Shown here: one piece after another, positions 7,969 to 16,436 of the stretch | Layout: each line of letters opens with the position of its first letter | How positions within the stretch are numbered: the stretch's first letter is position 1 | Assembly (NCBI RefSeq): GCF_947495565.1 | Contig: NZ_CANLZM010000022.1 | Location: 1 to 39,456 of the forward strand | DNA length: 39,456 nt | Source: an uncultured Pontibacter sp. | Lineage (GTDB): Bacteria > Bacteroidota > Bacteroidia > Cytophagales > Hymenobacteraceae | Reading direction: 5' to 3' | Program-made: the position numbers and the translations under genes | The notes under the pieces: generated by a model | The model's input: the letters and a program-made list of their open reading frames with translations, nothing else | Databases searched by the model: none | Told to the model about the DNA's origin: nothing

Positions 7969-8991
7969 ATGATTAAAATGAGCAGCAACACCAAAAAGTT
8001 GTCTGATATACCTTTCTCCGTACTGGACCTGGTACCTATATTGGCTGGAAAAACACCCGCTGATTCTTTTAAAACAAGTCTGGACCTGGCCCGCCACGCT
8101 GAGGATTGGGGCTTTAAACGCTATTGGCTGGCAGAGCATCATAACATGCCCGGCATCGCCAGTTCTGCTACGGTAGTTCTTATTGGCCACATTGCCGGCG
8201 GCACTAAAAGTATAAAAGTCGGCTCCGGGGGCATCATGCTTCCTAACCATGCGCCACTGGTGGTAGCAGAGCAGTTCGGCACTTTAGAGTCGTTGCACCC
8301 GGGCCGTATTGATTTGGGTTTGGGCCGAGCGCCCGGCACAGACCAGCTCACAGCCATGGCCCTGCGCAGAGACTTACGCGGCAGCGTTGATGATTTTCCG
8401 CAGAATGTGCAGGAGCTGCAGCATTATTTTGCCCCGGAAGACCCGGCAGCGAGAGTTCGCGCCATACCTGGCCAAGGGCTGGAGGTGCCTATCTGGCTGC
8501 TTGGCTCCAGTACTTACAGCGCTCAGCTTGCCGCCATGCTGGGTCTGCCGTTCGCTTTTGCCAGCCATTTTGCACCGGCCGCACTGCAGGCAGCACTCAA
8601 AGTATACCGCGATACCTTTCAGCCCTCTGATCACTTAAAAGAGCCTTATGCCATTGCCTGTATCAACGCCGTGGCAGCAGACACAGACGCGGAAGCAGAA
8701 AGGCTTGCCACCACACTTTATCAGGCTTTTCTGGGAGTGATTCGGGGAACGCCGAACCCGCAGCAACCCCCGGTAGAAAGTATGGAAGACTTCTGGGATG
8801 CATCGGAGAGATATGCTGTACAGCAGATGCTTCGCTATACTTTTATAGGTTCTTCGGCCACCGTAAAAGAAGAATTGGAGGCTTTTGTAGCAGACACCCA
8901 GGTAAACGAACTCATGTTTGCCTCACACATTTATGACCATAAAGCAAGGCTCCGTTCTTACGAGATTCTAGCTGAGATCATCACAAAATAA
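7969..8991 (+). CDS. LLM-class flavin-dependent oxidoreductase
   Basis: 340 residues of the bacterial-luciferase-like (LLM) fold, a TIM barrel that binds reduced FMN and performs monooxygenase or related oxidations. Recognisable elements are FSVLDLVPI at strand 1, [15 protein letters not shown], the [20 protein letters not shown] segment and the [14 protein letters not shown] motif, all typical of the YhbW/MsnO8-type subgroup. The substrate is unknown. The ATG at 7978 is an equally possible start. It is followed at once by a strong terminator (9001-9060) and preceded by the palindrome at 7902, so it appears to be a single-gene unit with its own control. Confidence 0.85.
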   Translation: MIKMSSNTKKLSDIPFSVLDLVPILAGKTPADSFKTSLDLARHAEDWGFKRYWLAEHHNMPGIASSATVVLIGHIAGGTKSIKVGSGGIMLPNHAPLVVAEQFGTLESLHPGRIDLGLGRAPGTDQLTAMALRRDLRGSVDDFPQNVQELQHYFAPEDPAARVRAIPGQGLEVPIWLLGSSTYSAQLAAMLGLPFAFASHFAPAALQAALKVYRDTFQPSDHLKEPYAIACINAVAADTDAEAERLATTLYQAFLGVIRGTPNPQQPPVESMEDFWDASERYAVQQMLRYTFIGSSATVKEELEAFVADTQVNELMFASHIYDHKARLRSYEILAEIITK

Positions 8992-9000
8992 ACCTATTCT

Positions 9001-9060
9001 CAGACATCAGCCAGACGCCACATCGTCACACTAAATCATCTGGCTGATGTCTGTATTTTT
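9001..9060 (+). terminator. Intrinsic terminator after the LLM gene
   Basis: Perfect 15-bp stem (CAGACATCAGCCAGA at 9001-9015, complement at 9039-9053) followed by TATTTTTCT. It lies 10 bp after the LLM stop codon. Confidence 0.8.
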
Positions 9061-9105
9061 CTGTATGCAGCACGTATAAATAGTTTTACATTTATACATA
9101 TCTCT

Positions 9106-9558
9106 ATGGAAACCAAAGTAATACACAGCCTGCAGCTCAGCAGTAAAGCGTTTAGCACCGGCGAGTTTATTCCGGCAAAATACACCTGCGACGGTGACGA
9201 CATTAACCCTCCGTTGGAAATAGGCGCTTTTCCGGAAGGTACACAAAGTATGGTTTTAGTTATCAACGATCCGGATGCCCCGAATGGCGACTGGACGCAC
9301 TGGCTGGTGTGGGATTTGCCGCTCATCCATACCATTGAGGAAAACAGTGTGCCGGGCATTGTAGGTCTGAACGACTTTGGCAACTGCAACTATGGCGGCC
9401 CCTGCCCTACTATCAGCACGCACCGTTACTTTTTCAGGGTATATGCCATTGATGTAAAGGTAGGCCTACCGGAAGGCAGTACAAAAGAGAATGTTTTCCT
9501 GCAGATGGAAAACCATATTATTGGCACCGGAGAACTGATGGGCTTATACAGTCACTAA
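9106..9558 (+). CDS. YbhB/YbcL-type PEBP (Raf kinase inhibitor-like) protein
   Basis: 150 residues, full length for the bacterial phosphatidylethanolamine-binding protein family. The conserved ligand-pocket motifs are present: YTCDGDDINPPLEI, DPDAPNGDWTHWLVWDLP and GGPCPTISTHRYFFRVYAID. No signal peptide, so cytoplasmic. The cellular role of these bacterial proteins is poorly defined. It stands alone after a terminator. Confidence 0.9.
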   Translation: METKVIHSLQLSSKAFSTGEFIPAKYTCDGDDINPPLEIGAFPEGTQSMVLVINDPDAPNGDWTHWLVWDLPLIHTIEENSVPGIVGLNDFGNCNYGGPCPTISTHRYFFRVYAIDVKVGLPEGSTKENVFLQMENHIIGTGELMGLYSH

Positions 9559-9725
9559 TTCTGTAAGATTTAAGTATAAAACCAGAATCCTGCTGCCAGT
9601 TTAAAACTCGCGGCAGTACAAATAAGCTGCTCATCCTTCTCCTATATATATCTAAAGTACAAACCAAAGCTCTACCCTCTTCGTTTCTGATGATCTGAAA
9701 GTATAAATCATCAAAAGAAACAAAC

Positions 9726-10217
9726 TTGGAAAGTATACATACAAATCAAGCAACTCAGCAGGTTGATACTTTAATGCGAGAGCAACTGGTGGAGCTGCTG
9801 AAAGGCGGCTTCGCCCCAAACGTTATTTTGCTGCGGGAATTCGACTACAAAAAAGCAGGTATCATACTCGACGGGCTGCATTTCTCTGCCTGGGTACTGC
9901 TAGGCCATATTCGGGCACGGCAACAGACGCTGCTGCGATTTATGAAGCACCCGGAGCAGTACATTGATGTTTGGCCCGACGCGCCGTGGCCCGAAAACCA
10001 TGTGCCGGAAAGTGAGCAGGAATGGAACACAGCCATAGACGCTTATGCCCAGGAACTGGATGCAATGATTGCGCTTGTTACAAACCCGGAAACCAACTTA
10101 TTTAACGTACAGCCCAACGGTAAAACGCTCTCTTGGGCAGCCATGACCACCCTGCACCATACCGGTTATCACATCGGGCAACTCAAAACCATTGGCAGGC
10201 AGCTGGGTGTTTGGTAG
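9726..10217 (+). CDS. DinB-family protein
   Basis: 163 residues with the four-helix-bundle DinB/YfiT pattern. Likely metal-ligand histidines are in WVLLGHIRARQQ and LHHTGYHIGQL near the C-terminus. DinB-like proteins of this type are putative thiol-dependent transferases (bacillithiol or similar) or stress proteins; the specific substrate is unknown. The start shown is TTG; an ATG at 9774 (MREQLVELL) would remove 16 residues before the first helix and is a reasonable alternative. It converges with the sulfotransferase gene, the stop codons being only 3 bp apart with no terminator between. Confidence 0.75.
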   Translation: MESIHTNQATQQVDTLMREQLVELLKGGFAPNVILLREFDYKKAGIILDGLHFSAWVLLGHIRARQQTLLRFMKHPEQYIDVWPDAPWPENHVPESEQEWNTAIDAYAQELDAMIALVTNPETNLFNVQPNGKTLSWAAMTTLHHTGYHIGQLKTIGRQLGVW

Positions 10218-10220
10218 GGC

Positions 10221-11117
10221 CTAATGCTGGTACAAGGGCTGCTGCGAGGCAATCAGCTCCTGCTTCAGCGCCTCAAAATCCTGGTGCGGCGGCTCTGGAC
10301 TATAGCTCATCAGCTGCCCTTTAAAAACCGGAAAACCCAGAAAGCGCAGCAGCGGCCCCGCTATAATGGCTGCCTGCTCTGCCTGCTCATCGGTCAGCTG
10401 GTCCATCCAGTAACCCGACTGCCCTTTTTTGAGGTGTTTTGGATTTGTGCTTTTCAGGGTGGCAAAGCTCATCGCATCCTGCAGTTCTGTTCGCTGCTCC
10501 TCGTTTAAATCAACGCCCAGGTAAGCCAGCAACCGCTCCAGCTCCAGCTGAAAATCCAACAGAAAACCTTCGTAAAATGCGATATGGATTTGATATTGTT
10601 TGCTTAGGCGCAAGTGGTCGTATACATGCCACACCCATTCCAGCATCAGCTCCTTAAAATGCTTTTGTAAGTAGCGTTGCGGGTCTTTTTCCTCCTGCGG
10701 ATAATACTTTAGCATGTACTCCGAAGTATAGTATTTGGCAGCAGAAATAGCGCGGTCGCGTGGGTCCCGAACAATGTATACTTTTTTATCGAACAGGCTC
10801 AGCAGCTCACCGCTCCTTTTGCAGATTGGCGAGTGCGTCCAGACATGATCCGACTGGGCTACATACTCCTGCAGGTCTGTTACCGGCATCCTGAAAATAC
10901 TGCTGATCCTGTAGCTGTACTGCAAGTCTGTTACATCAAGCACATCTATACTTGCCTGACTGGGGTAATTCAAGTCCCAGGCTTTTGCCAGTTCATAAAT
11001 AGGTTGCCGCTGGATAAAGCTTTGGATTTGGTGCCCGCTACGTTGCAGCACCTGCTGTAAGATCTGATAAAGCCAGAAGTTGCCGCACTTGGGTGCGCCG
11101 CCCTGCAGTATTTTCAT
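10221..11117 (-). CDS. PAPS-dependent sulfotransferase
   Basis: 298 residues. The 5'-phosphosulfate loop is GGAPKCGNFWLYQIL (from residue 6; family consensus PKSGTTWL) and the 3'-phosphate motif is RDPRDRAISAAKYY (from 117), so it should transfer sulfuryl groups from PAPS to a hydroxyl or amine acceptor. No signal peptide or membrane segment, so it is probably a cytoplasmic enzyme acting on a small molecule, lipid or precursor. It is divergently transcribed from cysC-cysQ, which make PAPS and remove the PAP product; this layout strongly suggests a shared pathway. The acceptor cannot be predicted from sequence. Confidence 0.85.
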   Translation of the reverse strand: MKILQGGAPKCGNFWLYQILQQVLQRSGHQIQSFIQRQPIYELAKAWDLNYPSQASIDVLDVTDLQYSYRISSIFRMPVTDLQEYVAQSDHVWTHSPICKRSGELLSLFDKKVYIVRDPRDRAISAAKYYTSEYMLKYYPQEEKDPQRYLQKHFKELMLEWVWHVYDHLRLSKQYQIHIAFYEGFLLDFQLELERLLAYLGVDLNEEQRTELQDAMSFATLKSTNPKHLKKGQSGYWMDQLTDEQAEQAAIIAGPLLRFLGFPVFKGQLMSYSPEPPHQDFEALKQELIASQQPLYQH

Positions 11118-11238
11118 AGGTAGAATTCGTTAACTAATTATAGCCTACAGCCTATACGGCTTTAAACCCGTTGTTGCCGTACAAGGTGGCAGAAGTATCT
11201 GCTTTTAAGTTTTTGGAGTTTATAATGCTGCTGAACAG

Positions 11239-11850
11239 ATGAAGAACATTTACCCTTTCAAATCGAAAGTCTGCTATGAGCAGCGCAAGCAGGCAATGCA
11301 GCAGGAGCCGCGGCTATTCTGGCTCACAGGCCTCTCCGGCTCCGGAAAAAGTACGCTGGCCATGCGCCTGGAGCACTATCTTTTTCACAACGGTTCTAAA
11401 GTTTTTCTGCTGGATGGAGACAACATACGCAACGGCTTGTGCCGCGACCTGACGTTTACCGCCCAGGACCGCAAAGAAAATATGCGCCGCGTAGGCGAAG
11501 TGGCCAACCTGATGCTGGAAGCCGGACTGATAGTGATCTGCGCCTTTATCTCTCCTTACGTCACGGAGCGGCAGCTTGTAAAGGAGATTGTCGGCCCGGA
11601 AAGATTTGCTGAAGTATATGTAAACTGCTCTTTACAGGTCTGTGAGCAGCGCGATACCAAAGGCCTCTATGCCAAAGCCAGGAAAGGCCTGATCCCGAAC
11701 TTCACCGGCATAAGTGCACCGTACGAAACTCCAGAAAATCCTGACATCATACTTAAAACAGACCAGGAAAGCATTGAAAACTCGCTGCAGAAACTGATAA
11801 CTTTTGTAGAGCCGCAGCTGAAATTGCAGAAACAGATGAAGATAGCTTAA
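11239..11850 (+). CDS. cysC: Adenylyl-sulfate (APS) kinase
   Basis: Phosphorylates APS to PAPS, the universal sulfuryl donor. 203 residues, standard length. The Walker A loop GLSGSGKST spans 31-39; [13 protein letters not shown] (from 59) and the FISPY motif (103-107), [10 protein letters not shown] (141-150) and FTGISAPYE (from about 155) are all diagnostic of CysC. No ATP sulfurylase (cysD/N) lies nearby, so APS must come from elsewhere in the genome. cysQ follows 41 bp downstream on the same strand and the sulfotransferase is divergent upstream. Confidence 0.95.
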   Translation: MKNIYPFKSKVCYEQRKQAMQQEPRLFWLTGLSGSGKSTLAMRLEHYLFHNGSKVFLLDGDNIRNGLCRDLTFTAQDRKENMRRVGEVANLMLEAGLIVICAFISPYVTERQLVKEIVGPERFAEVYVNCSLQVCEQRDTKGLYAKARKGLIPNFTGISAPYETPENPDIILKTDQESIENSLQKLITFVEPQLKLQKQMKIA

Positions 11851-11891
11851 ACACGATTTTTGCAGCGGCTGCTCATTCATGAAGCCATTAT

Positions 11892-12722
11892 ATGACACTA
11901 ACTCAACAACAAAACAATTCAGGCAATTCTTCAGCCGCGTACGCAGCAAACATTACAACGCTGCTCCAAACAGCAAAAACAGCAGCTCTGGAGGCTGGCG
12001 AGGCCATTTTGAAAGTCTATACTTCAGGTGATGCCGAAGTTGAGGTAAAAGCCGATGACTCGCCGCTGACCAAAGCCGACCGTGCCGCGCATGAAATTAT
12101 TGCATGCCACTTGGCACAAACAGGACTGCCTATACTTTCTGAAGAAGGTAAACAGACGGCTTTTGAGCAGAGGGAGAAGTGGCCGTGGCATTGGCTGGTA
12201 GACCCGCTGGATGGCACCAAAGAATTCCTGAAGCGCAACGGAGAGTTTACTGTAAACATCGCGCTGATGCACCTCAACATACCTGTAGGCGGCGTGATTT
12301 ACGCTCCGGTTTTAGGCGCTTTATACGTTGGCTCGAGTGCCACAGGCGTGTACAAGGAAACCCAGGGACAGCAAACGCTATTAAAGCCCAAGCCTAAACG
12401 GCAGGAGCTAAAAGAACTGCTCCAGCAACCGCAGGTGCACATCATTGCTTCCCGCACGCATTTGAGTCCTGAGACAGCTGCATTTATCAGCCAGTTTCCC
12501 AATTCCCAAACTGTAAGTATGGGCAGCTCCTTAAAGTTTATGCTTGTAGCCGAAGGCAAGGCAGATATTTACCCGCGCTTTGCCCCCACCATGGAATGGG
12601 ACACCGCCGCCGCACATGCCATTTTGCTGACGCTTAACAGAGGCATTTACCAACAAAACCTGCAGCACGAGCTCGCTTACAACAAACCCAACCTTCTGAA
12701 CCCTAGCTTTATCGCATACTAA
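11892..12722 (+). CDS. cysQ: 3'(2'),5'-bisphosphate nucleotidase
   Basis: Hydrolyses PAP, the inhibitory by-product of sulfotransferases, to AMP and phosphate. 276 residues of the inositol-monophosphatase fold. Metal-site motifs are SEEGKQTAFEQRE, VDPLDGTKEFLKRNGEFTVNIAL (the CysQ hallmark, from about residue 102) and PTMEWDTAAAHAIL near 235. The N-terminal 20 or so residues are Gln/Asn/Ser-rich and probably disordered; a later start is possible but there is no good ATG before the first helix. It is probably co-transcribed with cysC. Confidence 0.93.
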   Translation: MTLTQQQNNSGNSSAAYAANITTLLQTAKTAALEAGEAILKVYTSGDAEVEVKADDSPLTKADRAAHEIIACHLAQTGLPILSEEGKQTAFEQREKWPWHWLVDPLDGTKEFLKRNGEFTVNIALMHLNIPVGGVIYAPVLGALYVGSSATGVYKETQGQQTLLKPKPKRQELKELLQQPQVHIIASRTHLSPETAAFISQFPNSQTVSMGSSLKFMLVAEGKADIYPRFAPTMEWDTAAAHAILLTLNRGIYQQNLQHELAYNKPNLLNPSFIAY

Positions 12723-12731
12723 TCAAACCTA

Positions 12732-12924
12732 AAGTATAAAGTTGTGCAGGCGGGGCAAAAACTCTGTTTATCAGATTAAAAATAGATGCTGCCTCCGGAT
12801 ATTGCTTTATACTTACGTCAATTAAATTACGAATGTGTAACTTATACTTCTGATCTGTTTAAATTGCTTTAAAGTATAAATAGCCTTTCATTAAAGTATA
12901 AACTCAAAAGATGCTAAAGTATAA
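12732..12924. repeat. Cluster of six AAGTATAA octamers
   Basis: Exact AAGTATAA occurs at 12732, 12872, 12894 and 12917, and its complement TTATACTT at 12807 and 12842. The last copy lies inside codons 3-5 of the downstream lipoprotein gene. Spacings shrink from 75 to about 22 bp toward the gene. This is the densest patch of a motif that recurs throughout the window; its function is unknown. Confidence 0.6.
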
Positions 12925-14470
12925 ACCGCTCCACAGCCTGCTGCCGGCTATATTGGCAGCTTCGCTTTTTACCTCTTGCCAAAGCACGGCCCAGAAAGAA
13001 CAGGCAAACGTAACCTATGACCTGCTGCTGGAGAAAGCATCCGTAGTAGACGGGTCAGGCGCTGCTGCCTATGTGGCCAACGTACTGATTAGCGGCGACA
13101 CCATAGCCCTGATCGACAGAGACACCACCGCCTCCTATAAAGCTCAAAATACTATTATGGCACGGGGAATGGTGGTTACCCCAGGCTTTATAGATACCCA
13201 TGCGCATGGTGACCCCATAAAAGAACCGGAGTTCAAAAACTTTCTGGCGATGGGCGTCACCACTATTTGCCTTGGGCAAGATGGCTTTAGCCCCAACCAG
13301 AAAAACTTAAGCATCTGGATGGATTCTGTAGATGCTGCGAAACCAGGCGTAAACATAGCGATGTTTGCCGGCCACAATTCTCTTCGGGTGCTCTCCGGGG
13401 CCATGTATGATTCCCTGCCTTCGGAACAGAATATGAAAGCGATGGAGCAACTGGTAGCCAGTGCCATGGATGCCGGGTGCTACGGACTTACCACAGGCTT
13501 AGAGTATAACCCCGGCTACTATGCCACCAGCAACGAGCTGAACAGGCTGGCCAAAGTTGTGGGTTCTAAAAACGGCATTGTGATGAGCCACATGCGTAAC
13601 GAAGACGACCAGTATGTGGAGCAGTCGATAAAGGAACTGCTGGCGCAGGGAGAGTACTGCCCTGTGCACGTATCGCATATAAAAGTGGTGTACGGCAAAG
13701 GCAAAGAACGCGCCCAGCAGGTGCTGCAGGTGCTGGATAGCGCCCGCCAAAGCGGCACCAAAGTAACAGCCGACTTCTACCCTTACACGGCAAGCTTTAC
13801 GGGCATCGCCATACTTTTCCCTGATTGGGCAAAGAGGCCCCACGACTACAAGCAAGTGCTGAAAAGCCGGCGTGCCGAACTGAAAACATACCTCCGAAAC
13901 AGAATTATGCAGCGCAACGGCCCGGAGGCTACGCTCATCGGCTCCGGTAAGTATACAGGCAAAAACCTGCAGCAGATTGCCCAGGAACTGAACAAGCCTT
14001 TTGAAGAGGTGCTGATGGACAACATTGGTCCCTACGGTGCAAGCGGCGCATACTTTATCATGAACGAGGAGCTGCAGGAAGCACTGATGCACGACCCGCA
14101 TGTGATGATTTGTACAGACGGCAGCCCCACCATGCATCACCCCAGGGGCTATGGTGCTTTCGCCAAAATACTGCAGACTTACGTGATAGACCAGAAACTG
14201 CTTACCCTGGAGGAGGCCGTACGCAAAATGACCAGCCTTCCCGCCGAAACTATTGGGCTTAAAAACCGTGGCCTCCTAAAGCCCGGTTATAAAGCCGATG
14301 TTTTGATTTTTGACCCGGCAACGGTAAAAGAAAACGCTACCTACGAGCAGCCCGACCAGCTTGCAAGCGGCTTCCGGTACGTGCTCATGAATGGCCAGAT
14401 TGTAAAAGAGAACGAGCGCTTCAGCAGCGACAGGCAAGGAAAAATACTTCGGAAACAAGTGCAGCCGTAA
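12911..14470 (+). CDS. D-aminoacylase / N-acyl-D-amino-acid deacylase-type lipoprotein
   Basis: 519-residue amidohydrolase with a lipoprotein signal (hydrophobic core then LFTSC, lipid-anchored Cys at 23). Metal-binding motifs of the D-aminoacylase group are visible: GFIDTHAHGD (from 92), GLEYNPGYYAT, MSHMRNED, HVSHIK and TDGSPTMHHPRGYGAF. Members hydrolyse N-acyl-D-amino acids or related D-amino-acid amides or dipeptides at one or two zinc ions; here the enzyme would sit in the periplasm or outer envelope. Exact substrate unknown. It is preceded by the AAGTATAA cluster and followed by a strong terminator, so it is monocistronic. Confidence 0.85.
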   Translation: MLKYKPLHSLLPAILAASLFTSCQSTAQKEQANVTYDLLLEKASVVDGSGAAAYVANVLISGDTIALIDRDTTASYKAQNTIMARGMVVTPGFIDTHAHGDPIKEPEFKNFLAMGVTTICLGQDGFSPNQKNLSIWMDSVDAAKPGVNIAMFAGHNSLRVLSGAMYDSLPSEQNMKAMEQLVASAMDAGCYGLTTGLEYNPGYYATSNELNRLAKVVGSKNGIVMSHMRNEDDQYVEQSIKELLAQGEYCPVHVSHIKVVYGKGKERAQQVLQVLDSARQSGTKVTADFYPYTASFTGIAILFPDWAKRPHDYKQVLKSRRAELKTYLRNRIMQRNGPEATLIGSGKYTGKNLQQIAQELNKPFEEVLMDNIGPYGASGAYFIMNEELQEALMHDPHVMICTDGSPTMHHPRGYGAFAKILQTYVIDQKLLTLEEAVRKMTSLPAETIGLKNRGLLKPGYKADVLIFDPATVKENATYEQPDQLASGFRYVLMNGQIVKENERFSSDRQGKILRKQVQP

Positions 14471-14501
14471 GTAAAAATTACAGCCACAATTTATACTTTG
14501 T

Positions 14502-14538
14502 GCAGAGGCAGGACCAGAAATCCTGCCTCTGCTGTTTT
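14502..14538 (+). terminator. Intrinsic terminator after the D-aminoacylase gene
   Basis: Perfect 12-bp stem GCAGAGGCAGGA / TCCTGCCTCTGC with a 7-nt loop, followed by TGTTTTC. It lies 31 bp after the stop codon. Confidence 0.75.
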
Positions 14539-14627
14539 CAGTTTTATGCTACACCCATAGGTTATACTACTTTGTAGATTTAGCGATTATTTATGCTGCT
14601 GATAACTAAACCGTGCGGTGCCCACGT

Positions 14628-15686
14628 ATGAAAAGTATCGATATGTATCTTGAAAACAGACTTAAAGCTATGAACATTTCATTAAAACCACTCCGCGATC
14701 AGGTGATCGTAATTACCGGTGCATCCAGCGGCATAGGCCTTGCAACAGCCCGCGCCGCTGCCAGAAAAGGCGCAAAACTTGTGTTGGCTGCCCGAAATAA
14801 AGAAGCCTTAGCAGAAATTGAAAACCAGTTAAAACAAAGCGGCACAGAAGCCATACATTTGGTGGCCGATGTAGGCCGTCGTGAAGATGTAAAACGGATT
14901 GCCGACGCTGCCGTGGAGCGGTTTGGCGGCTTTGACACCTGGGTTAACAACGCCGGTGTTTCCATCTACGGCAAACTGGCGGATGTGAGCGATGAAGACA
15001 GTCACCGCCTGTTCGACACAAATTTCTGGGGAGTAGTATCCGGCTCTCTTATTGCGGCAGAACACTTGCGTAGCCGTGGCGGTGCCATTATTAACCTGGG
15101 CAGTGAGCTTTCGGATGTGGCCATACCTTTGCAAGGCATGTATTCTGCCAGTAAGCATGCTGTAAAAGGTTTTACAGAGGCACTTAGAGTGGAGCTGGAG
15201 GAAGATAAATCTCCGGTGTCGGTTACCCTGATCAAGCCTGCCGGTATTAATACACCCTACCCCGATCATGCCAAAAACTATACCGACAAAGCACTTACCT
15301 TGCCCCCGCCCGTGTATGAACCAGAGGAAGTAGCCGCAGCCATACTTCATGCTGCACAGCACCCGGAGCGGGATATGTACATTGGCAGCGGCTCCAAGAT
15401 GATGAGCAGCCTGAATAAGTATGCTCCAAGCCTGGTAGACTGGGTAAACAAGAAGTTTATGACGAACCTGCAGCTGCGTGATGAGCCGGCAAAACATAAA
15501 GACGGCTCTTTGCACCAGCACGGCGAAGACGGCCATGTGCACGGCAACCATAAAGGCCACGTCATGAAGAAAAGCCTTTACACCCGCGCCACCATGAACC
15601 CTGTTATTACGGGTGCAGTTGTGGCAGCTGCCAGCGCGGCAGCGGTAGCCCTCATCGGCAAGAACAAAAGAAAGAACTATAAATAA
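14628..15686 (+). CDS. Short-chain dehydrogenase/reductase with C-terminal membrane tail
   Basis: About 352 residues from the ATG at 14628; an upstream GTG at 14613 is less likely. Classical SDR core: nucleotide motif TGASSGIG (30-37), NNAGVSIYG, and the catalytic YSASK with its upstream Ser in NLGSELS. The protein is about 100 residues longer than a minimal SDR. The extra C-terminus contains a His/Gly-rich stretch (GSLHQHGEDGHVHGNHKGH) and a hydrophobic Ala-rich helix followed by a basic end, suggesting a membrane-associated reductase. Substrate unknown. A hairpin downstream (15708-15736) probably ends the transcript. Confidence 0.85.
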   Translation: MKSIDMYLENRLKAMNISLKPLRDQVIVITGASSGIGLATARAAARKGAKLVLAARNKEALAEIENQLKQSGTEAIHLVADVGRREDVKRIADAAVERFGGFDTWVNNAGVSIYGKLADVSDEDSHRLFDTNFWGVVSGSLIAAEHLRSRGGAIINLGSELSDVAIPLQGMYSASKHAVKGFTEALRVELEEDKSPVSVTLIKPAGINTPYPDHAKNYTDKALTLPPPVYEPEEVAAAILHAAQHPERDMYIGSGSKMMSSLNKYAPSLVDWVNKKFMTNLQLRDEPAKHKDGSLHQHGEDGHVHGNHKGHVMKKSLYTRATMNPVITGAVVAAASAAAVALIGKNKRKNYK

Positions 15687-15707
15687 GTTTTAACTATTGC
15701 TTCAAGA

Positions 15708-15740
15708 GCCTCTGGCCGGTTATACTTGCCAGAGGCATTT
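15708..15740 (+). terminator. Probable terminator after the SDR gene
   Basis: Perfect 9-bp stem GCCTCTGGC / GCCAGAGGC with an 11-nt loop, followed by ATTTAAAT. The T-tract is weak. It lies 21 bp after the stop codon. Confidence 0.55.
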
Positions 15741-15834
15741 AAATGCAGCTAAAACCCGTTTAAAATACTCCTAAGCGGGTTTGCATAACCTTTACCTTGT
15801 TTCAACCCGTAAAACAAGACTGTATTTTAATAAT

Positions 15835-15864
15835 CAAGCACATACATTTAAGACTATGTGCTTG
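15835..15864. promoter_or_regulatory. Inverted repeat upstream of the small lipoprotein
   Basis: Perfect 10-bp arms CAAGCACATA / TATGTGCTTG with a 10-nt spacer, 29 bp before the ATG at 15893. It could be an operator or a leader hairpin. No T-tract beyond TTT. Confidence 0.4.
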
Positions 15865-15892
15865 TTTGATGTTAGACTAAAATATTAATACG

Positions 15893-16111
15893 ATGAAAAA
15901 GTTATTAATTGCGTGTATACTTACTGTTGGTTCCCTTAGCCTTTACTCTTGTAACGGCAACGATGGCATGACCGACACAGACAATATGGAGGGTACAGTG
16001 ATAGATACTGACACTACTGTATCTGAGCTTGAAGTTGAAAGAACTGTTCGTGAAGTAGACACCACCATCGAAACGGAGACCGAAACAATCGAGACAGATC
16101 AAAATCAATAA
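15893..16111 (+). CDS. Small acidic lipoprotein, unknown function
   Basis: 72 residues. A lipoprotein signal (MKK start, hydrophobic core, LYSC with the lipidated Cys at about residue 20) is followed by a low-complexity acidic region rich in Thr, Glu and Asp with alternating TE/VE repeats. No domain is recognised; such short acidic lipoproteins are common and mostly uncharacterised in Bacteroidota. Its own terminator appears to be the stem-loop at 16321, separated from the gene by a MITE-like insertion. Confidence 0.75.
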   Translation: MKKLLIACILTVGSLSLYSCNGNDGMTDTDNMEGTVIDTDTTVSELEVERTVREVDTTIETETETIETDQNQ

Positions 16112-16155
16112 GAACGTGCTTTTTACACTGTAAAGCATTAAGTTTTACAATAAAT

Positions 16156-16302
16156 GCTGTTCAGCGTTTTTGGTTATAGAGCCTACACCCGCCATTGTTG
16201 GTGTTTTTCACCAACAATCAAAATGAAAATGCTGTTACTCTTGCTAGTGAAAACACGCAGCAAGGGCAGGCAGTATAGTATGAATAAACTCTAAACAGGC
16301 TC
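16156..16302 (-). repeat. MITE-like intergenic repeat, copy 2 (inverted)
   Basis: Reverse-complement copy of 561-707: exactly 147 bp, about 90% identical, differences scattered. It keeps the terminal CTGTTTAGAG-type ends and the internal ATTGTTGGTG / CACCAACAAT hairpin. Flanks AATG (left) and AATA (right) are a weak possible target duplication. It seems to have inserted between the small lipoprotein gene and the terminator at 16321. Confidence 0.75.
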
Positions 16303-16320
16303 AATAAAAGCTATTAATTT

Positions 16321-16369
16321 AAGTGGTATGGCAGCAAGCTTATAAAACAGCTGCCATACCACTTTTTTG
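16321..16369 (+). terminator. Strong intrinsic terminator
   Basis: Perfect 15-bp stem AAGTGGTATGGCAGC / complement with a 14-nt loop, running directly into a T-tract. It probably serves the small lipoprotein gene, from which the MITE-like repeat now separates it. Confidence 0.8.
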
Positions 16370-16436
16370 TTTTAAACCAATAGAGCGGTTTCTCCGGCAC
16401 AACGTATACGTACCAGCATTATGTAGCACCATCACA

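Larger units (their letters stand above)
16112..16436. other. Gene-free interval with MITE-like repeat and terminator
   Basis: 325 bp. It holds the inverted MITE-like copy (16156-16302) and a strong terminator (16321-16369). No promoter match was found for the HAD gene at 16437. Confidence 0.6.

Noticed and set aside
13499..14140. Long (213-residue) minus-strand frame opposite the D-aminoacylase gene
   Set aside because: The plus-strand product has all family motifs; the antisense product is His/Val/Leu-rich with no domain, a typical shadow frame.
14829..15560. 243-residue minus-strand frame opposite the SDR gene
   Set aside because: It is a shadow of a convincing SDR gene and lacks any recognisable domain.
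16323..16436. Upstream extension of the HAD gene to a GTG at 16323
   Set aside because: The segment is a perfect 15-bp terminator stem with T-tract; the ATG at 16437 leads directly into HAD motif I.
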